Shown: positions 20,431-32,340 of the stretch, piece after piece
How the letters are laid out: every line of letters starts with the position of its first letter
Numbering within the stretch: the first letter of the stretch is position 1
NCBI RefSeq assembly: GCF_027580225.2
Contig: NC_073337.2
Coordinates: 11,833,001 to 11,897,000 of the forward strand
Length of the DNA: 64,000 nucleotides
Direction: 5' to 3'
Source: Misgurnus anguillicaudatus
Lineage: Eukaryota; Chordata; Actinopteri; Cypriniformes; Cobitidae
Notes under the pieces: model-generated
Seen by the model: only the letters and a program-made list of their open reading frames with translations
Databases searched by the model: none
What the model was told of the DNA's origin: nothing
Program-made: the position numbers and the translations under genes

Positions 20431-23400
20431 GACCGGGAGTCCTGGTGGGCGTGGCTACTGAAGAAATCTCCCGTGTCTCTAGCTCTCATCTGCCTGTTAT
20501 TCTGTCCTTTGGGGGCTTGGATCATTCCACCTCGGCTCTTCTCGACTCTGGTGCCGAGGGTAATTTCTTGGACGAGGAGCTCGCTCGCTCGTTGGGCATT
20601 CCCGCTGTTCCCCTCAAGATTCCTCTCGTGGTTTGGACTCTCAAAGGGCAGCAGACAGCGCAGGTCACTCACTGTACACCCCCGGTTAGTCTTTTTGTTT
20701 CCGGCAACCACCGTGAGGAGATTGTGCTGTACCTTCTAGGCTCTTCTCTTTCGCCCATCATTTTGGGTCATGCCTGGTTGGCACAGCACAATCCTCACGT
20801 GGATTGGCGTAATAGTGTTATTTTATCTTGGTCATTGTCATGTCATGTGTCTTGTCTTGGTGCTGCTTCTTCTGGTTCTGTTTCTTCTGTCTCTCAGGTT
20901 TCTGCAGCCGATCTGACCGGGGTCCCGGCGGAGTATGGAGATCTTCATCAGGTGTTCAATAAAGCCCGGGCCACCTCCCTTCCTCCTCACCGGCCGTATG
21001 ATTGCGCTATCGATCTCCTCCCAGGCACTTCTCCGCCTAAAGGTAGACTTTTTTCTTTGTCCGGTCCCGAGAGAGAGGCTATGGACCGTTATATTAATGA
21101 TTCCCTTCGTGCCGGTCTCATCCGTCCCTCCACTTCCCCTGCGGGGGCAGGTTTCTTTTTTGTTAAAAAGAAAGACGGCTCCCTACGTCCATGCATTGAT
21201 TACAGAGGTCTCAATGACATTACCATTAAGAATAGGTATCCCCTGCCTTTAATGTCGTCGGCCTTTGAATTATTGCAGGAAGCGCGCGTCTTCACCAAAT
21301 TAGATCTGCGCAATGCTTACCATCTGGTGCGCATTAGGGAGGGAGATGAGTGGAAGACAGCTTTTAATACACCTTCCGGACACTTTGAATATTCCGTTTT
21401 ACCGTTCGGGCTTTGTAACGCTCCGTCTGTCTTCCAGACTCTGGTCAATGACGTGCTGAGAGACATGATCAATAAATTCGTGTTTGTGTACATTGATGAT
21501 ATTCTCATCTTTTCTCCGTCTATGCAGGTACACACTCAGCACGTTCGCAGAGTTCTCCGGCGTCTTCTTGAAAATCAGCTCTTTGTTAAGGCGGAGAAGT
21601 GCGAGTTTCATAGGGATTCGGTTTCGTTCCTTGGTTACGTTATCGCCGCGGGCGAGATCCGTCCAGACCCTTCTAAGATTAAGGCGGTAGCCGAGTGGCC
21701 AGTCCCCGACACTCGTAAGGAGTTGCAACGGTTTCTGGGTTTTGCCAATTTTTATCGGCGATTCATTAGGAACTTTGGTCAGATTGCTAAACCTCTCACT
21801 GCTCTCACTTCCACTAAAGAATGTTTCCGTTGGAATAATGACGCTCAGGAGGCCTTTGATAATTTAAAGTCCCGGTTTATCTCTGCTCCTGTTCTTTCTA
21901 TTCCAGATCCGGAGGCTCAGTTTATTGTGGAGGTAGATGCTTCTGATGTCGGGGTAGGCGCCGTGCTTTCTCAGCGGTCTGCGAAGGACGGAAAGGTGCA
22001 TCCTTGCGCTTTCTTTTCTCACCGGTTGAGCCCTGCTGAATGAAACTACGACATTGGTAACCGGGAGCTGCTGGCGGTTCGATTGGCTTTGGGTGAGTGG
22101 CGTCACTGGTTAGAGGGGACCTCGGAGCCCTTCTTGGTTTGGACGGACCACAAAAATTTGGAATATGTCCGTTCAGCCAAGAGGGTGACATCGCGGCAGG
22201 CTCGTTGGGCACTCTTCTTTGACCGTTTTAACTTTACTCTCTCGTACCGGCCAGGTTCAAAGAATACAAAGCCTGATGCCCTCTCTCGCTTGTTCGGTAG
22301 TCCTGACGTTGAGAAGGACGAAACCATCCTCCCTGAGGGGCGGGTGGTGGGTGCCCTCAGTTGGGGCATCGAACAGCGAGTGAGGGAGGCCGGACGAGAG
22401 AGTGAAGTGCCAGAGGGGTGCCCGGCGGGTCGGCTTTGGGTTCCGGCAGCGCTTCGCTCTGAGGTCATCCGGTGGGGTCACGAGTCTAAGTTTTTCGGCC
22501 ATCCGGGAGTTCGGAGAACGTTGGCTACCGTCCGTCAACGTTTTTGGTGGCCCGCTATGGGCTCCGACGTCAGACAGTTCGTTTTAGCCTGTCATGTATG
22601 CGCTCGTAATAAGGCGTCTCATCAGCCTCCCATTGGTCTGCTTAAATCTCTCCCCATACCCACCCGTCCTTGGTCACACATAGCCATTGATTTTGTCACC
22701 GGCTTACCAGTTTCTAAGGGTAACACCGTCATCCTCACGGTGGTGGATCGTTTCTCTAAGGCGGTTCATTTTATTCCCCTACCTAAGCTTCCCTCTGCCA
22801 AAGCGATGTCTCAGATATTAGTGGAACACGTCTTCCGCCTCCATGGGTTACCCACAGACGTGGTATCCGACAGGGGTCCCCAATTTATCTCTCGATTTTG
22901 GCAAGAATTCTGTAAGCAGATCGGTGCCACTGCCAGCCTGTCTTCAGGTTATCACCCTCAGACCAATGGGCAATGTGAACGGGCTAATCAGGATCTTGGT
23001 CATACGCTCCGCTGTCTGACGTCTCAATGTCCGAACTCTTGGTGCCAACAGCTTCCGTGGGTAGAATATGCTCATAATTCCTTGCCTGTATCATCCACTA
23101 ACATGTCCCCTTTCGAAGCCTCGATGGGTTTTCAGCCTCCTTTGTTTCCCTCGCAGGAATCCGATGCGGCGGTTCCGTCTGCTCTGGCCTTCGTCCAACG
23201 CTGCAAACGCAGCTGGAATAGGGCCAGAAACGCTTTAATTCAGACTTCCAGACGAACTCAAGTCGCGGCCGACCGGCACCGGCGACCCGCCCCTCGCTAT
23301 ATTTGTGGGCAGAAAGTATGGCTTTCTTCCAAGGATCTGCCTCTCCGAGAGCCTTCACGTAAACTGGCTCCTCGCTTCCTTGGTCCATACAGTATAGTTA

Positions 23401-23789
23401 AGGTCATTAGTCCGGTTGCGGTCAAGCTCAGATTGCCTTTAGCATTCGGTCGGATTCACCCGGTTTTTCATGTGTCCAAGATTAAACCTGTTTTTTTTTC
23501 CCGCATTAATCCTATCCCCTCTGCTCCCACCCCTCCCACCCCTCATCTAGTGGACGGTTCTCCTGCTTATTCAGTTAAGCGGTTATTAGATTCACGTCGG
23601 CGGGGCAGAGGTTTTCAGTATCTCGTGGACTGGGAGGGCTACGGTCCGGAGGAGAGGTGTTGGGTACCGGCCCGGGACATTTTGGACCCTGAGTTGATCA
23701 ACGATCTCCGTCGGCGACAAGGTGAGCCCCTTCTGGGACCGCCCGGTGGCGGTTTTGGGAGGGGGGATTCTGTTAGGACGTCAGTTTGA
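20397..23789 (+). pseudogene. pol: Pol polyprotein, copy 2, stopped within RNase H
   Basis: The frame matches copy 1 but has TGA at 22041-22043 where copy 1 has CGA (Arg 548), a C-to-T change at a CpG. Protease (DSGA), reverse transcriptase (YIDDIL) and the first RNase H acidic residue lie before the stop. The rest of RNase H, integrase and chromodomain remain open afterwards up to 23789. With no other lesion seen, the truncated product would lack integrase. Copy 2 keeps family-like residues in the integrase patch that is altered in copy 1 (Asn in HPQTNGQ). The stop falls 19 nt inside LTR 3. Confidence 0.92.
23757..23769 (+). other. Polypurine tract of copy 2
   Basis: GGGAGGGGGGATT lies one base before LTR 3, identical to the tract at 18691. 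Confidence 0.85.
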
Positions 23790-24603
23790 TTGGTTGCTTT
23801 GTTTCTGTGTTTTCAGTGTCTGTGTTTATGTTTTACAGCTCTGCTCATGCGCGTCTGTTTTGGGTTCTTCATCAGCGTGATTTCCTACACCTGCGTCACC
23901 ACACCTGTTAATTATTTACCCCTCGTTTGGTTGTTATATTAGTGCCCTTAGCCCTTTGTTCTCTGCGAGTTCGTCATTGTATGTGCCTTGCCATATCTCC
24001 TGTCTTGTCTAGTCTATCAAGTTCTCAGTATTACGATATCTTATCCGTTTGTTTTGTTATTTTACTTCAAAGTCTAGTAATTTTTTCATAGTTCAAGTTA
24101 ATTTCCTTTAGTATTTTTCTGTAGTTTACCTGAGCTCTCTGCTGTCATCATCTGCCAGTTTACCCTCTGCTTTACCATCACAGAGTGGCTGTCATCTCAC
24201 TCTCCGCTGCAGCATCGGCTGTTGTGCTGCCAGAGGCGCTGTCCAGCGTACCTACGCAGGGTCTGTGGTCGCGGTCCGACTTGCTCGGTTAAATTCTCCG
24301 CGGAAGTTAAATTATTTCACCCTGTCATCGCGCAGTGGATTACTCACCCTGACATCGCTCAGTGGATCTGTCACCCTGTCTCCAAGCAGTGGATTTCTCA
24401 GTTGGCCTTCGCTCATTGGAACTCTCACCCTGTCTACGCACAGCGGAAAACCTCACCCTGTCAACGCACAGCGGATCTTCTCTCTCTCTGATTTACTTTC
24501 TTTATTATTCACCCAAGCTCAGTCTTGTGGACAGTGACTTCATTAAAATATTTATTTTCTGCAATTGGATCCTGTCTCAGTCTCCCTGTTTGAAACCCTG
24601 ACA
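23771..24603 (+). repeat. Chromovirus LTR 3 (3' LTR of copy 2)
   Basis: An 833-bp LTR with the full six-unit 27-bp repeat, ending CCTGACA, so the terminal inverted repeat is imperfect. It is closest to LTR 1 (about six transitions by eye), which marks these two as the outer pair of one insertion. GCAAG follows at 24604-24608. Confidence 0.95.
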
Positions 24604-24608
24604 GCAAG

Positions 24609-25392
24609 ATTGTGATAATAAATTTGAATGAAACAAAAGAATAAAACGTGTACTATTATCAATGATGACAATTAAAATAGTAGTTTAATGTGATAAAAAA
24701 AAGAAACTATACTCTAAACAACATGCTTCAAAAGGGTAGGCAGTGCAGAATGAGTAAGAAACCATTGAACAATATGAAGGTGTGCATTCAAAGTCAGCTG
24801 AGCACAGCAGAATGGAAAATAGCACAATGGCCGCAGCGCCTCTTTGTCATAGTTGAACTGTACTGAGCCTCTTATCTCATCAGTATAGGCTACTTGAAAA
24901 TATTTGAACAGGTGTGATTCTAGCATTTGTACATTTTCATGTTTAATATGCTATTATAGATATAAGCAGACAATATCAATGTATTAACAGAATGTATAGT
25001 GAATATTAAATTCTAAATACATTTAATTTAATAGTACTTATACTTGTCATAGTTGTGTGTAGACTCTCAGTGCTGAAAAAGGGCTTTTCTTTTGAAATAA
25101 ACTAAAAAAAGCAAACAAAATAAGAAAAAAACTACCCCGAAGAAACTGGCATTGACATACACTGAGTAACAACCACAATAAACTTGCTAAGCAGAGAAAT
25201 ATCACAGAAATCAGGAGGGTAACAATAATTAGATAATTAATGAGGAAATTGGGTAAAGAGAGGAGAGCATGCAGCACACAAAAACAAACACAATTTATGT
25301 GCACAGATCACTAGGCGCAGGACTTCAACCACACAGCAAAAACAATGCTCAGCCACAAGTGGTAAAATCCCAAAACCACACTCCAAGATAAA
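24609..25392. other. Non-coding DNA, nothing recognised
   Basis: Continuation of the repeat tail split by the chromovirus, then AT-rich sequence with no exon. Confidence 0.4.
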
Positions 25393-26573
25393 ATGTCTAG
25401 TTTACGTATGTAACCATGGTTCCCTAAGAAAGGAAACGAGAAGCTGCGTCATGAAATGACACTTTGGGAACACTCCAGTAGAGTGCGCTCACGTGAAATC
25501 TTTGTACAACTATACAAAGCCCTTATAAAGGCATGGAGTGATGACGTCTTTTGCTAGTTTCAACCCGGCGCAATGATAATTTTCACGTTTAGCGCCACGT
25601 TGTTTTAGTAGGAAATGCATTTGCGCCCAATTTTGTGCCCATGGGCGTTCTGGTCTGAAAACGAGTTGTGTTTAGGCACATTGTTGGCGCATTGCTATTT
25701 TAAACCAAATAAAATAGACTACGCCATTGACCAACTAAAACCTGGTCTAAAGTCTAAAGTCAATGGCACAATAGTGTTTTTGTTATTTAATGAGCGCGTT
25801 AGAAATAAGCGCCTATAAGCGGGATGACAACGGGGGTTTGCTAATCACACACATGGATGCGCAGCAGCACAAAAAAGCTTTTAAATATGAAAAAGTAAAG
25901 CATTCAAATGTTAAAGAATATTATTATCTTGGACATAAAGGATGTCCAATTATGAGATGTTAGAAGGCGCAAAGAGCTGTTTCACCTGTAGCCTGGTAAG
26001 GCCTGTGGTAAGGTGAGATGAGAAACATTTTTAAGTAATGCTTTAAAAAAAAACTCATGGTGCTGAAACGGCTCTCCGCACGTTTGTAAATTCTTTATCT
26101 CCCGTTTGTTACAAATAAAGTATTTTTAGAGTACAAACCTTTTCTTACAAATTATTTTTTGATGATATTGGATAAATAAATTAACAGCAATTAAAAGCCT
26201 GCTATTTTTACTTCCATGACTAAAAGAAAACGGGTTTTAAAGGTTTTAATAAAAAATAACAATTTCAATACAAGTGAAAAACAACAAAATTTTTTAACAT
26301 TAATCTTAAACTGGTGGTCTTCTTCCTCTGCTTAGTTTTTCAGTTTACAAAGTCCACTTTCTAAATCGGGATTAGGCATGGTGCCAGGCTCATCTTGCTT
26401 TTAAAGGGGATGAGAGCTGAGACTTTCATTGGTTTATTGCACGATACGCCGCGTGCGCTTGGCACATAAACTATTTTTCATGTTGTTAAATTAGTAAAAG
26501 TGGATTCGGACACGTCCATTTAGACCGTGCGCTTTAGACCATGCGCTTGGATCGTTAAAATAGGCCCCTTAAT
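25393..26573. repeat. Dispersed cyprinid-type repeat fragments
   Basis: 25393-25560 carries a GTAACCATGGTTCCCTAAGA-like opening and GCTGCGTCATGAAATGACAC, resembling a common cyprinid repeat. 25560-26573 has GCGCAATGATAATTTTCACG and ends ATGCGCTTGGATCGTTAAAA, which recurs at the very start of the window. Element limits are not resolved and no transposase is seen. Confidence 0.45.
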
Positions 26574-26574
26574 T

Positions 26575-26762
26575 TAAGCAAAAATTTCTCAACCCATTGG
26601 CAAATCATTTTGTTTGTTTTAATTACAAATTCACTTAAATAGTATAGTTTTTGTCTAAAAACTAGACTTATTTTCTTAGGTCATTTGGCTCATCAAGAAA
26701 ATGCATCTTAATTTAAGAATTTTCAGATATTTTTTACTGAAAACAAGACAAAAATACTATGC
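26575..26762. repeat. Truncated copy of the TA-type foldback family
   Basis: The stretch from ATTGGCAAAT to AAGACAAAAATACT shares the order of motifs (ACTAGACTTATTTTCTTAGG, AAGAATTTTCAGATATTT) with 30959-31413 and 33641-33874. Only one arm is clear. Confidence 0.55.
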
Positions 26763-27490
26763 GCAAAACATGAAGCAAGCGCTACAGGCACATAGAGTTA
26801 TGGCAAAGACACAGCGCCCCACTCCCCTTCTAAGGTGTTTTTTAAACCATAAACCACGTGAACACATTGTATTATACCAAATACACAAAATAACAATGTT
26901 TTTTTAGCAATGAAATAGGCACGTATTTCGTTGCTATGTTGCGTTACTTTAACACACACACAACACTATATTCCTTGCTGTGCATTAAGACAATAAGGAC
27001 TCATCCCCTTTCGTAAGGGGATTTGTAACATATTCATAACATCTCCAATTGATTGGAATCTCCTAATTATTGCCCTGGTGGTGAAAATTGAAGTGTTTAA
27101 TGTTTTATCTACTTACAGACACTTTCTATTTTGTGAAGCTCAACAATCTTTTGCTGCACATTAAAACTAGATTGTTTGATTAAATCTATAGTCATAGATG
27201 ATTAAAGGATTTGACCTTTGTGTTACTGTAGTTGATATTTATACTCCTGTGAAACATGAAATCATAGCTGGACAATTTCATATTCCTTGTCACCCTGGTT
27301 TGCTAAGAAAATGTGAATATGCATGTGAATAGACCTCATATATATTTTACTCACAATAATGTCTACGGTATTTTATAGTGAGATCCCCCTTCTTTTAGCT
27401 CTTTAAATTTAATAATAAAGATTTTAATAAAAGACCAATAGATGAACAATGCATGTTTTTATTGCATATTCTTTGGTTATATTTATTAAG
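26763..27490. other. Non-coding DNA, nothing recognised
   Basis: AT-rich, with no supported exon or repeat boundary. Confidence 0.4.
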
Positions 27491-27498
27491 GGTGCCAA

Positions 27499-29474
27499 CA
27501 GGGGCGTAGCACAAGGTCCCGGGCCCTTCGCATAGGCAGTCCTGATGGGCCCCCCCATTTTTCCATATAGTTTTCTAATCACTACATAAACAAACTGTAT
27601 GATAACCAAACAAGACTTGATTCAGTCATATTTTATTTTGCTGAATGAACAAGACATTAAATTTTAGAACATTTATTTTTATTATGCTTTATTACTTTAA
27701 GGCATAAATTAAATCTTAAATATGCCATTTTAGTTTTGTACATTAACAAAAAGCTCCATTCATATTAAAAGACGAACAAAACATGTATCACTAGTCATTT
27801 TATCTGGAAAAAAGGCAAAATGAAACAAATGCTATTGCTTGCATACTATAGCCTATACATTTAAAATTAAACATTTTTTCAAATGAGGCTATTGTTTTGT
27901 ATGCAAACAGCTGTTAGTATACAGTTTATTTATTTAGCCTTTCAACTCAATTTGCATGTAGTCTATGACCAAATTATCATCTGAAAGTGTATATTCTGCT
28001 TTTTCAATGGGTTGTCTCAGTTCATTTTAGCACTAACAATCACAGCCAGGAAAATTCAAACAGTTTAGCCAGAGGTGGAAAGAGTAATAAGATATTTTAC
28101 TTAAGTAAAAGTAAAGTTACTTTAATAATATTTTACTTAAGTAGTAAAAGTAAAGTTACTTGTCTAAAAATCTACTCAAGTAAAAGTAAAAAGTAAGTCA
28201 CTTTAACTTTACTCAGAGTAAAAGTTACTTTTTACAGCGGGAAGAGGTGGAGAATTCTAGTAAAGTTCAAAAACGACAAGGGAATATACATTTCAAACTA
28301 GTTGTTTTTAATTGTAGGAACATCTTTACAATTAATGTGCAATAACAAAAAGTTAATAAAATAAAAGCTTTTTTATAACTAAGAAACATTTATGGAATTG
28401 TTTAATGATTTTTACAGGTGAGTATGCACTTTTAAAGCAAAAAAAATATGAGGTCAGCAGCTAGTAAATAAAATCCCTATAGTAAGGTTGTAATTGATGT
28501 ATTGCTGGTTACATACATTATTATATAGTTTAAATGAGCATATCATGAGATGAGTGCATGGCTATATACTTTCATCCTTATTGTCTTTTATCTAGCTTCC
28601 CTGACCTGGGTACCTGATGTAAGACCTTTATTCTTATTTCTCTCTCTCTCTCCAATGTCTAATGACCTGCGCATTATCGAGGACGTTCTTAAGTTGTGGT
28701 TGACTTGACGCAAGGCTGATTGACCTCGGAAGATAATGCGCATTGTATTAAAAACGCGTCGTGCAAATGAGCGTTAAAAACCCGGCTGGCAATTTCGTTC
28801 TCATAAGCATAAATCCTACCTTACATATGAATGAAACACTCGTTTCGCCTCAGTGGAAAGTGGTCGCTTAAATATGGCCAGAGGTTTATTTCATAAGAAA
28901 TGAATTGAGGGTCTGCATTAGCGCGTGCCTGTCTCGTCCATCTCCATGGTTCTTTTTGTGAGTTTAGCACGTTCCCCCGCCCATCAATCAATCATCATTC
29001 ATCCGTGATTACCTTGCATTTTTAAAAATATTCTTTACTCAGTAACGGATGATTTAAAATGTAGCGAAGTAGTATAGTAGGAAGTTTGTTTTTTCCTTCT
29101 ACTGTCTTTTCTTTCTGTTTTGGTGGCCCGATTTAGCTTTCTTTGACAAAGACATTTCAACCGCACGCAGAAGTTTGCGCTCTACCAGACGCACAACTAC
29201 AAACAAAATGCGCGTGCAGATGGACTAAACCATTTGGTGCATTAGGAAGGGGTGGGACCGTGAGACTTTAGATAGTTTTTACTTATACAAAATATATTCA
29301 AACAGTTATTCAGCAAATACTCTAACTTTACATTTCATTTGACATTATAAAATTAAAATAAGAAATGAAAATATCCAGGTAAAATGAAATATATTCCAGA
29401 CTTTTTAAAGGGCCCTCTCTCCCCTTGGGGCCCTGGTAATCAGTACTGGTTTTACCCCCAGTCCGACGCCCCTG
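27499..29474. mobile_element. hAT-type element with perfect 8-bp duplication
   Basis: The ends CAGGGGCG and CGCCCCTG are inverted repeats that continue with a mismatch. GGTGCCAA flanks exactly on both sides (27491-27498 and 29475-29482). GC-rich subterminal segments with GGGCCC occur near both ends. The 1976-bp body shows no transposase frame and contains a second hAT-like fragment from 28071. Confidence 0.85.
28071..28260. repeat. hAT-like fragment starting CAGAGGTGGAAAGAG, nested
   Basis: The start matches the terminus of a widespread fish hAT family. Inside, AAGTAAAAGTAAAGTTACTT-like units repeat four or five times. A decayed GAAGAGGTGGAGAATTCTAG near 28242 looks like a second copy of the terminus in the same orientation. 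The right limit is uncertain. Confidence 0.6.
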
Positions 29475-29482
29475 GGTGCCAA

Positions 29483-30956
29483 TAATTCACCAGGACTGTA
29501 CATTTCATTCACATGTATTGTAACTGTATTTCATGATGCAGAAAGCTTGAGATTTTAGTCAGCTAGTTCAACACTGATCAGGGAGTCAGCATTTTTTTTA
29601 ATCCTTCCAGTTCACCTAAACATTTGTTCCCCCAATGCAGCCCAAAAAACAGGGAGCATTGATTTCAACTATGTTACCATATCAAAAATCATGCCACAAG
29701 CCTCTCATGAGCCAGCTTAATAAACATCATGAAATGTGACAGAACTTTATAAAAGACAAAATTGTATATCACATATAACACATATAGGCAGGAAACACAA
29801 GTCAGGACCACAAGAAAGGTAAGGAAATTAACATTTAGCTGAAAGTGTTTTATATAATGTGCTTAAAGCCTTAAAAATAATGTCAGAGTGGTATCAGTCC
29901 TGCCTGTCATTCCTAAACAAGTAGTCATGTGTGCTAGAGAAATGAGCCATGGTCCTTACCAGTGCCTGATCTCCTGTTTACTATATACTGATTTGTGACC
30001 TATAGGGAGCTACTGTAGGGAGCTGATTTAGACACACAGTACTGAGTTGGTGGCTTCAATGCTGAAAAAGTAATAGGACACCAATCTGTAACCTATTGGT
30101 TGAAAGTGTCGTTATCATTACACATTATATCCAAGATGAGTGCTAGACGGTGCATTTTCATCTGCCGGTTTCTGTCTCATTCTGTACTTGTCATTTCCTC
30201 CTCTTTTTTATCTTTCTAAACCTTCTTCACAGCATTTCCACCCCAGACATTTTCTGTCATAGCCTGTGTGCGGCCTCACACTGATGAAGCCCTCCAGGAA
30301 TTCAAAACACCAGGGTGGCATTTTCTTCCAAGCAATTGGTTTTCTCAGTAATAAAGCAGAAGAGTCGTTTTAACTGCCTCTCTGAGTATTTTAGCAGTCG
30401 TTCCTGTATTTTCGAACCCCCCGGCATTGTGTGTATGAGAGAGAGTGTATGTTTAAGGTAACGACTGATCATTAAAATTCACATTCTAATCGTTACAAGA
30501 CTGGATAAACCAAGAATGAAGCCCGGATTGGCTAATAACGTGCACCGGGAGAACTCCTGGTGGGTTGGTCTGTTTTTTGGGTTGTTGTCCCTAGGCTGCC
30601 ATGCACTCACAGCAGCCCTACTTGGTAATTTACGGGTGGGAGATGTCCCCACCGCTTTATGCCCAAGTTGATTGTGTCCCAACCTTTTTTTGGAAGAAAT
30701 TTAAAAACTATGTCTGCATTACAGTCCATTAACATCTAAAACGCATGGAAAACGCAGGACAAGTCGCTTTCTTCTGCTTTTGAAAGTGCTCTCCGTCTGC
30801 CTTTGCTACCGGTCCCACCTACTGTGAACACAAGTTTCGCTTCAGACGTGTCTAGTGTCTAGTTAATAATATAAGTTTCATATAAATATGATTTTTTTTC
30901 TCAAGAAAATTTATATTTTTAAGTCCATTATATATTTGTTCTTTTTTTAAACATAG
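29483..30956. other. Non-coding DNA with a possible conserved stretch
   Basis: No exon supported. The stretch 30230-30420 is repeat-free and of balanced composition, and might be conserved non-coding DNA. 30510-30690 is GC-richer and may be an unidentified repeat. Confidence 0.35.
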
Positions 30957-30958
30957 TA

Positions 30959-31413
30959 CACTGCAAAAAAATGATTTTCAAGAAAAAAATGTCTTAGTAT
31001 TTTTGTCTTGTTTTCAGTAAAAATATCAAACAATTCTTAAATTAAGATGCTTTATCTTGATGAGCAAAACGACTTTTTAGTTTTTAGACCAAAAATATCA
31101 AATTTAAAGGTATTGCGAGGATTTTCTTTTTCCGGGTGGATCATCAAGACTATTGGTCCTCCTAGTTGTCAATCAGGAGTGTTGCGCAATTGCATTTTTT
31201 TTAAATGTGGAGAAGGCGGTTCTTTTCTAAAATTTGAGAAAATCCTCCGCTACACCTTTAAGTGATTTTGTGCATAAAACAAGCAAAAAAAAATCTGCCA
31301 ATGGGGTAAGCAAATTTTTCTTGAATTTTTCTTGAATTTAGTGGTTAAATTTTTTTTGCTTACCTCATTGGCAGATTTTTTTGCTTGTTTTATGAAAATC
31401 AATTTTTGCAGTG
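30959..31413. mobile_element. TA-flanked non-autonomous element (Tc1/mariner-like) with internal insertion
   Basis: CACTGCAAAAA at 30959 and the inverse TTTTTGCAGTG ending at 31413 are bordered by TA on both sides (30957-30958 and 31414-31415). Inverted GATTTTC continues the repeat. The body contains inverted runs around CTGCCAATG and a nested TTAA-flanked MITE at 31108-31257. Confidence 0.75.
31108..31257. mobile_element. 150-bp TTAA-flanked MITE nested in the 30959 element
   Basis: AGGTATTGCGAGGATTTTC and the inverse of AGGTGTAGCGGAGGATTTTC form the ends. TTAA borders both (31104-31107 and 31258-31261). It is non-coding. Confidence 0.8.
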
Positions 31414-31415
31414 TA

Positions 31416-31835
31416 CCTTACATTATTTGGCAATAAACATAATCTAAGTAATACAAAATTAAGATAAGGGTTTTATCCATTTGTTTCTCCTGCATACTTA
31501 ATAAACCTTGCTTATGTATTGTATATCGGGGGTTTCCAAACCCTTTCAACCCAACAGGTAATCTCAAAACCCAAAACACAATCACATTGGTTCTGTTTCA
31601 GTAGTTTTTGAATAAGTTTAATTTAATACTATTAAAATACCTTATGGCACAGCTGCACAATTATGACAAAAATCATAATTGTTTATCAGAGCGAACTCCA
31701 GACATGGTGATCCCTTCTAAAACTACAGTAAGGTCTCATATCGGTACTCTCACGGAGAAAGAGGCCTCATCCTCAATGTACCATGCAGGAAACAAACAAC
31801 TAAGGAATGACTTCCTAAAGACCCCTCAATAATGG
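31416..31835. other. Non-coding DNA, nothing recognised
   Basis: AT-rich spacer without a supported feature. Confidence 0.4.
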
Positions 31836-32340
31836 CACTTTCCATTGCCTAGTACCCCACGGGTTGGATCGGGTCAGCTTACTTTTGAGGGATTTTTCAC
31901 TGGGTCTCGAGCAAAGCCGTTGTCATTTGTGCTTTGTTGTAAGTTCCCAAACGTCCTTTAGCGGTGAGAAACATCCACATGCCAAGGATCAGGAACACCA
32001 TACCAGTGTTTTCCTTGCAGTTTGTAGTGACACATCCGCGACACGCACCTCTGCATGTATGCAGTATGCACAGCATTTTTGCAATTTAGCGGAGCACGTC
32101 AACTGACGCCACGGGTGTTTGTACAGAAACTGTCATGTAAGACAGAGGTATAAAACGTGATGTGCAAACATCTATTTGTGGTGGTAAATTTAGATTTTGT
32201 GGCGAACTGACAAATAAACCAATGCATGGGAAACACTGCATTCCATTGATGCACGCGCCCACTTTTTGTATGATGTCACTGCAGTAGGCGGCACAAATAG
32301 AACGAGACCAGAGGAAAAACGTTAACTTCATCAATATGCC
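31836..32340. repeat. Dispersed repeat related to 50289-50610
   Basis: CTAGTACCCCACGGGTTGG and GGGTCAGCTTACTTTTG occur here and at about 50305-50357, followed in both by a TCTCGAGCAAA and GTCATYTGTGCTYTGTT stretch. The ends were not determined. Confidence 0.6.

Larger units (their letters stand above)
13586..24608 (+). mobile_element. Tandem Ty3/Gypsy chromovirus (Tf1/sushi type), LTR-body-LTR-body-LTR
   Basis: Three LTRs (13591, 18705, 23771) alternate with two internal regions of identical length (4281 bp: 14424-18704 and 19490-23770). The 5-bp target duplication GCAAG occurs only at the outer borders (13586-13590 and 24604-24608), so the compound is one locus rather than two independent insertions. 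By eye the bodies differ at roughly one percent of sites. Integrase plus a C-terminal chromodomain places it among chromoviruses, and the self-complementary primer site places it in the Tf1/sushi group known in fish. Copy 1 is open in gag and pol; copy 2 has a stop in pol. It is antisense to tafa5. Confidence 0.95.
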
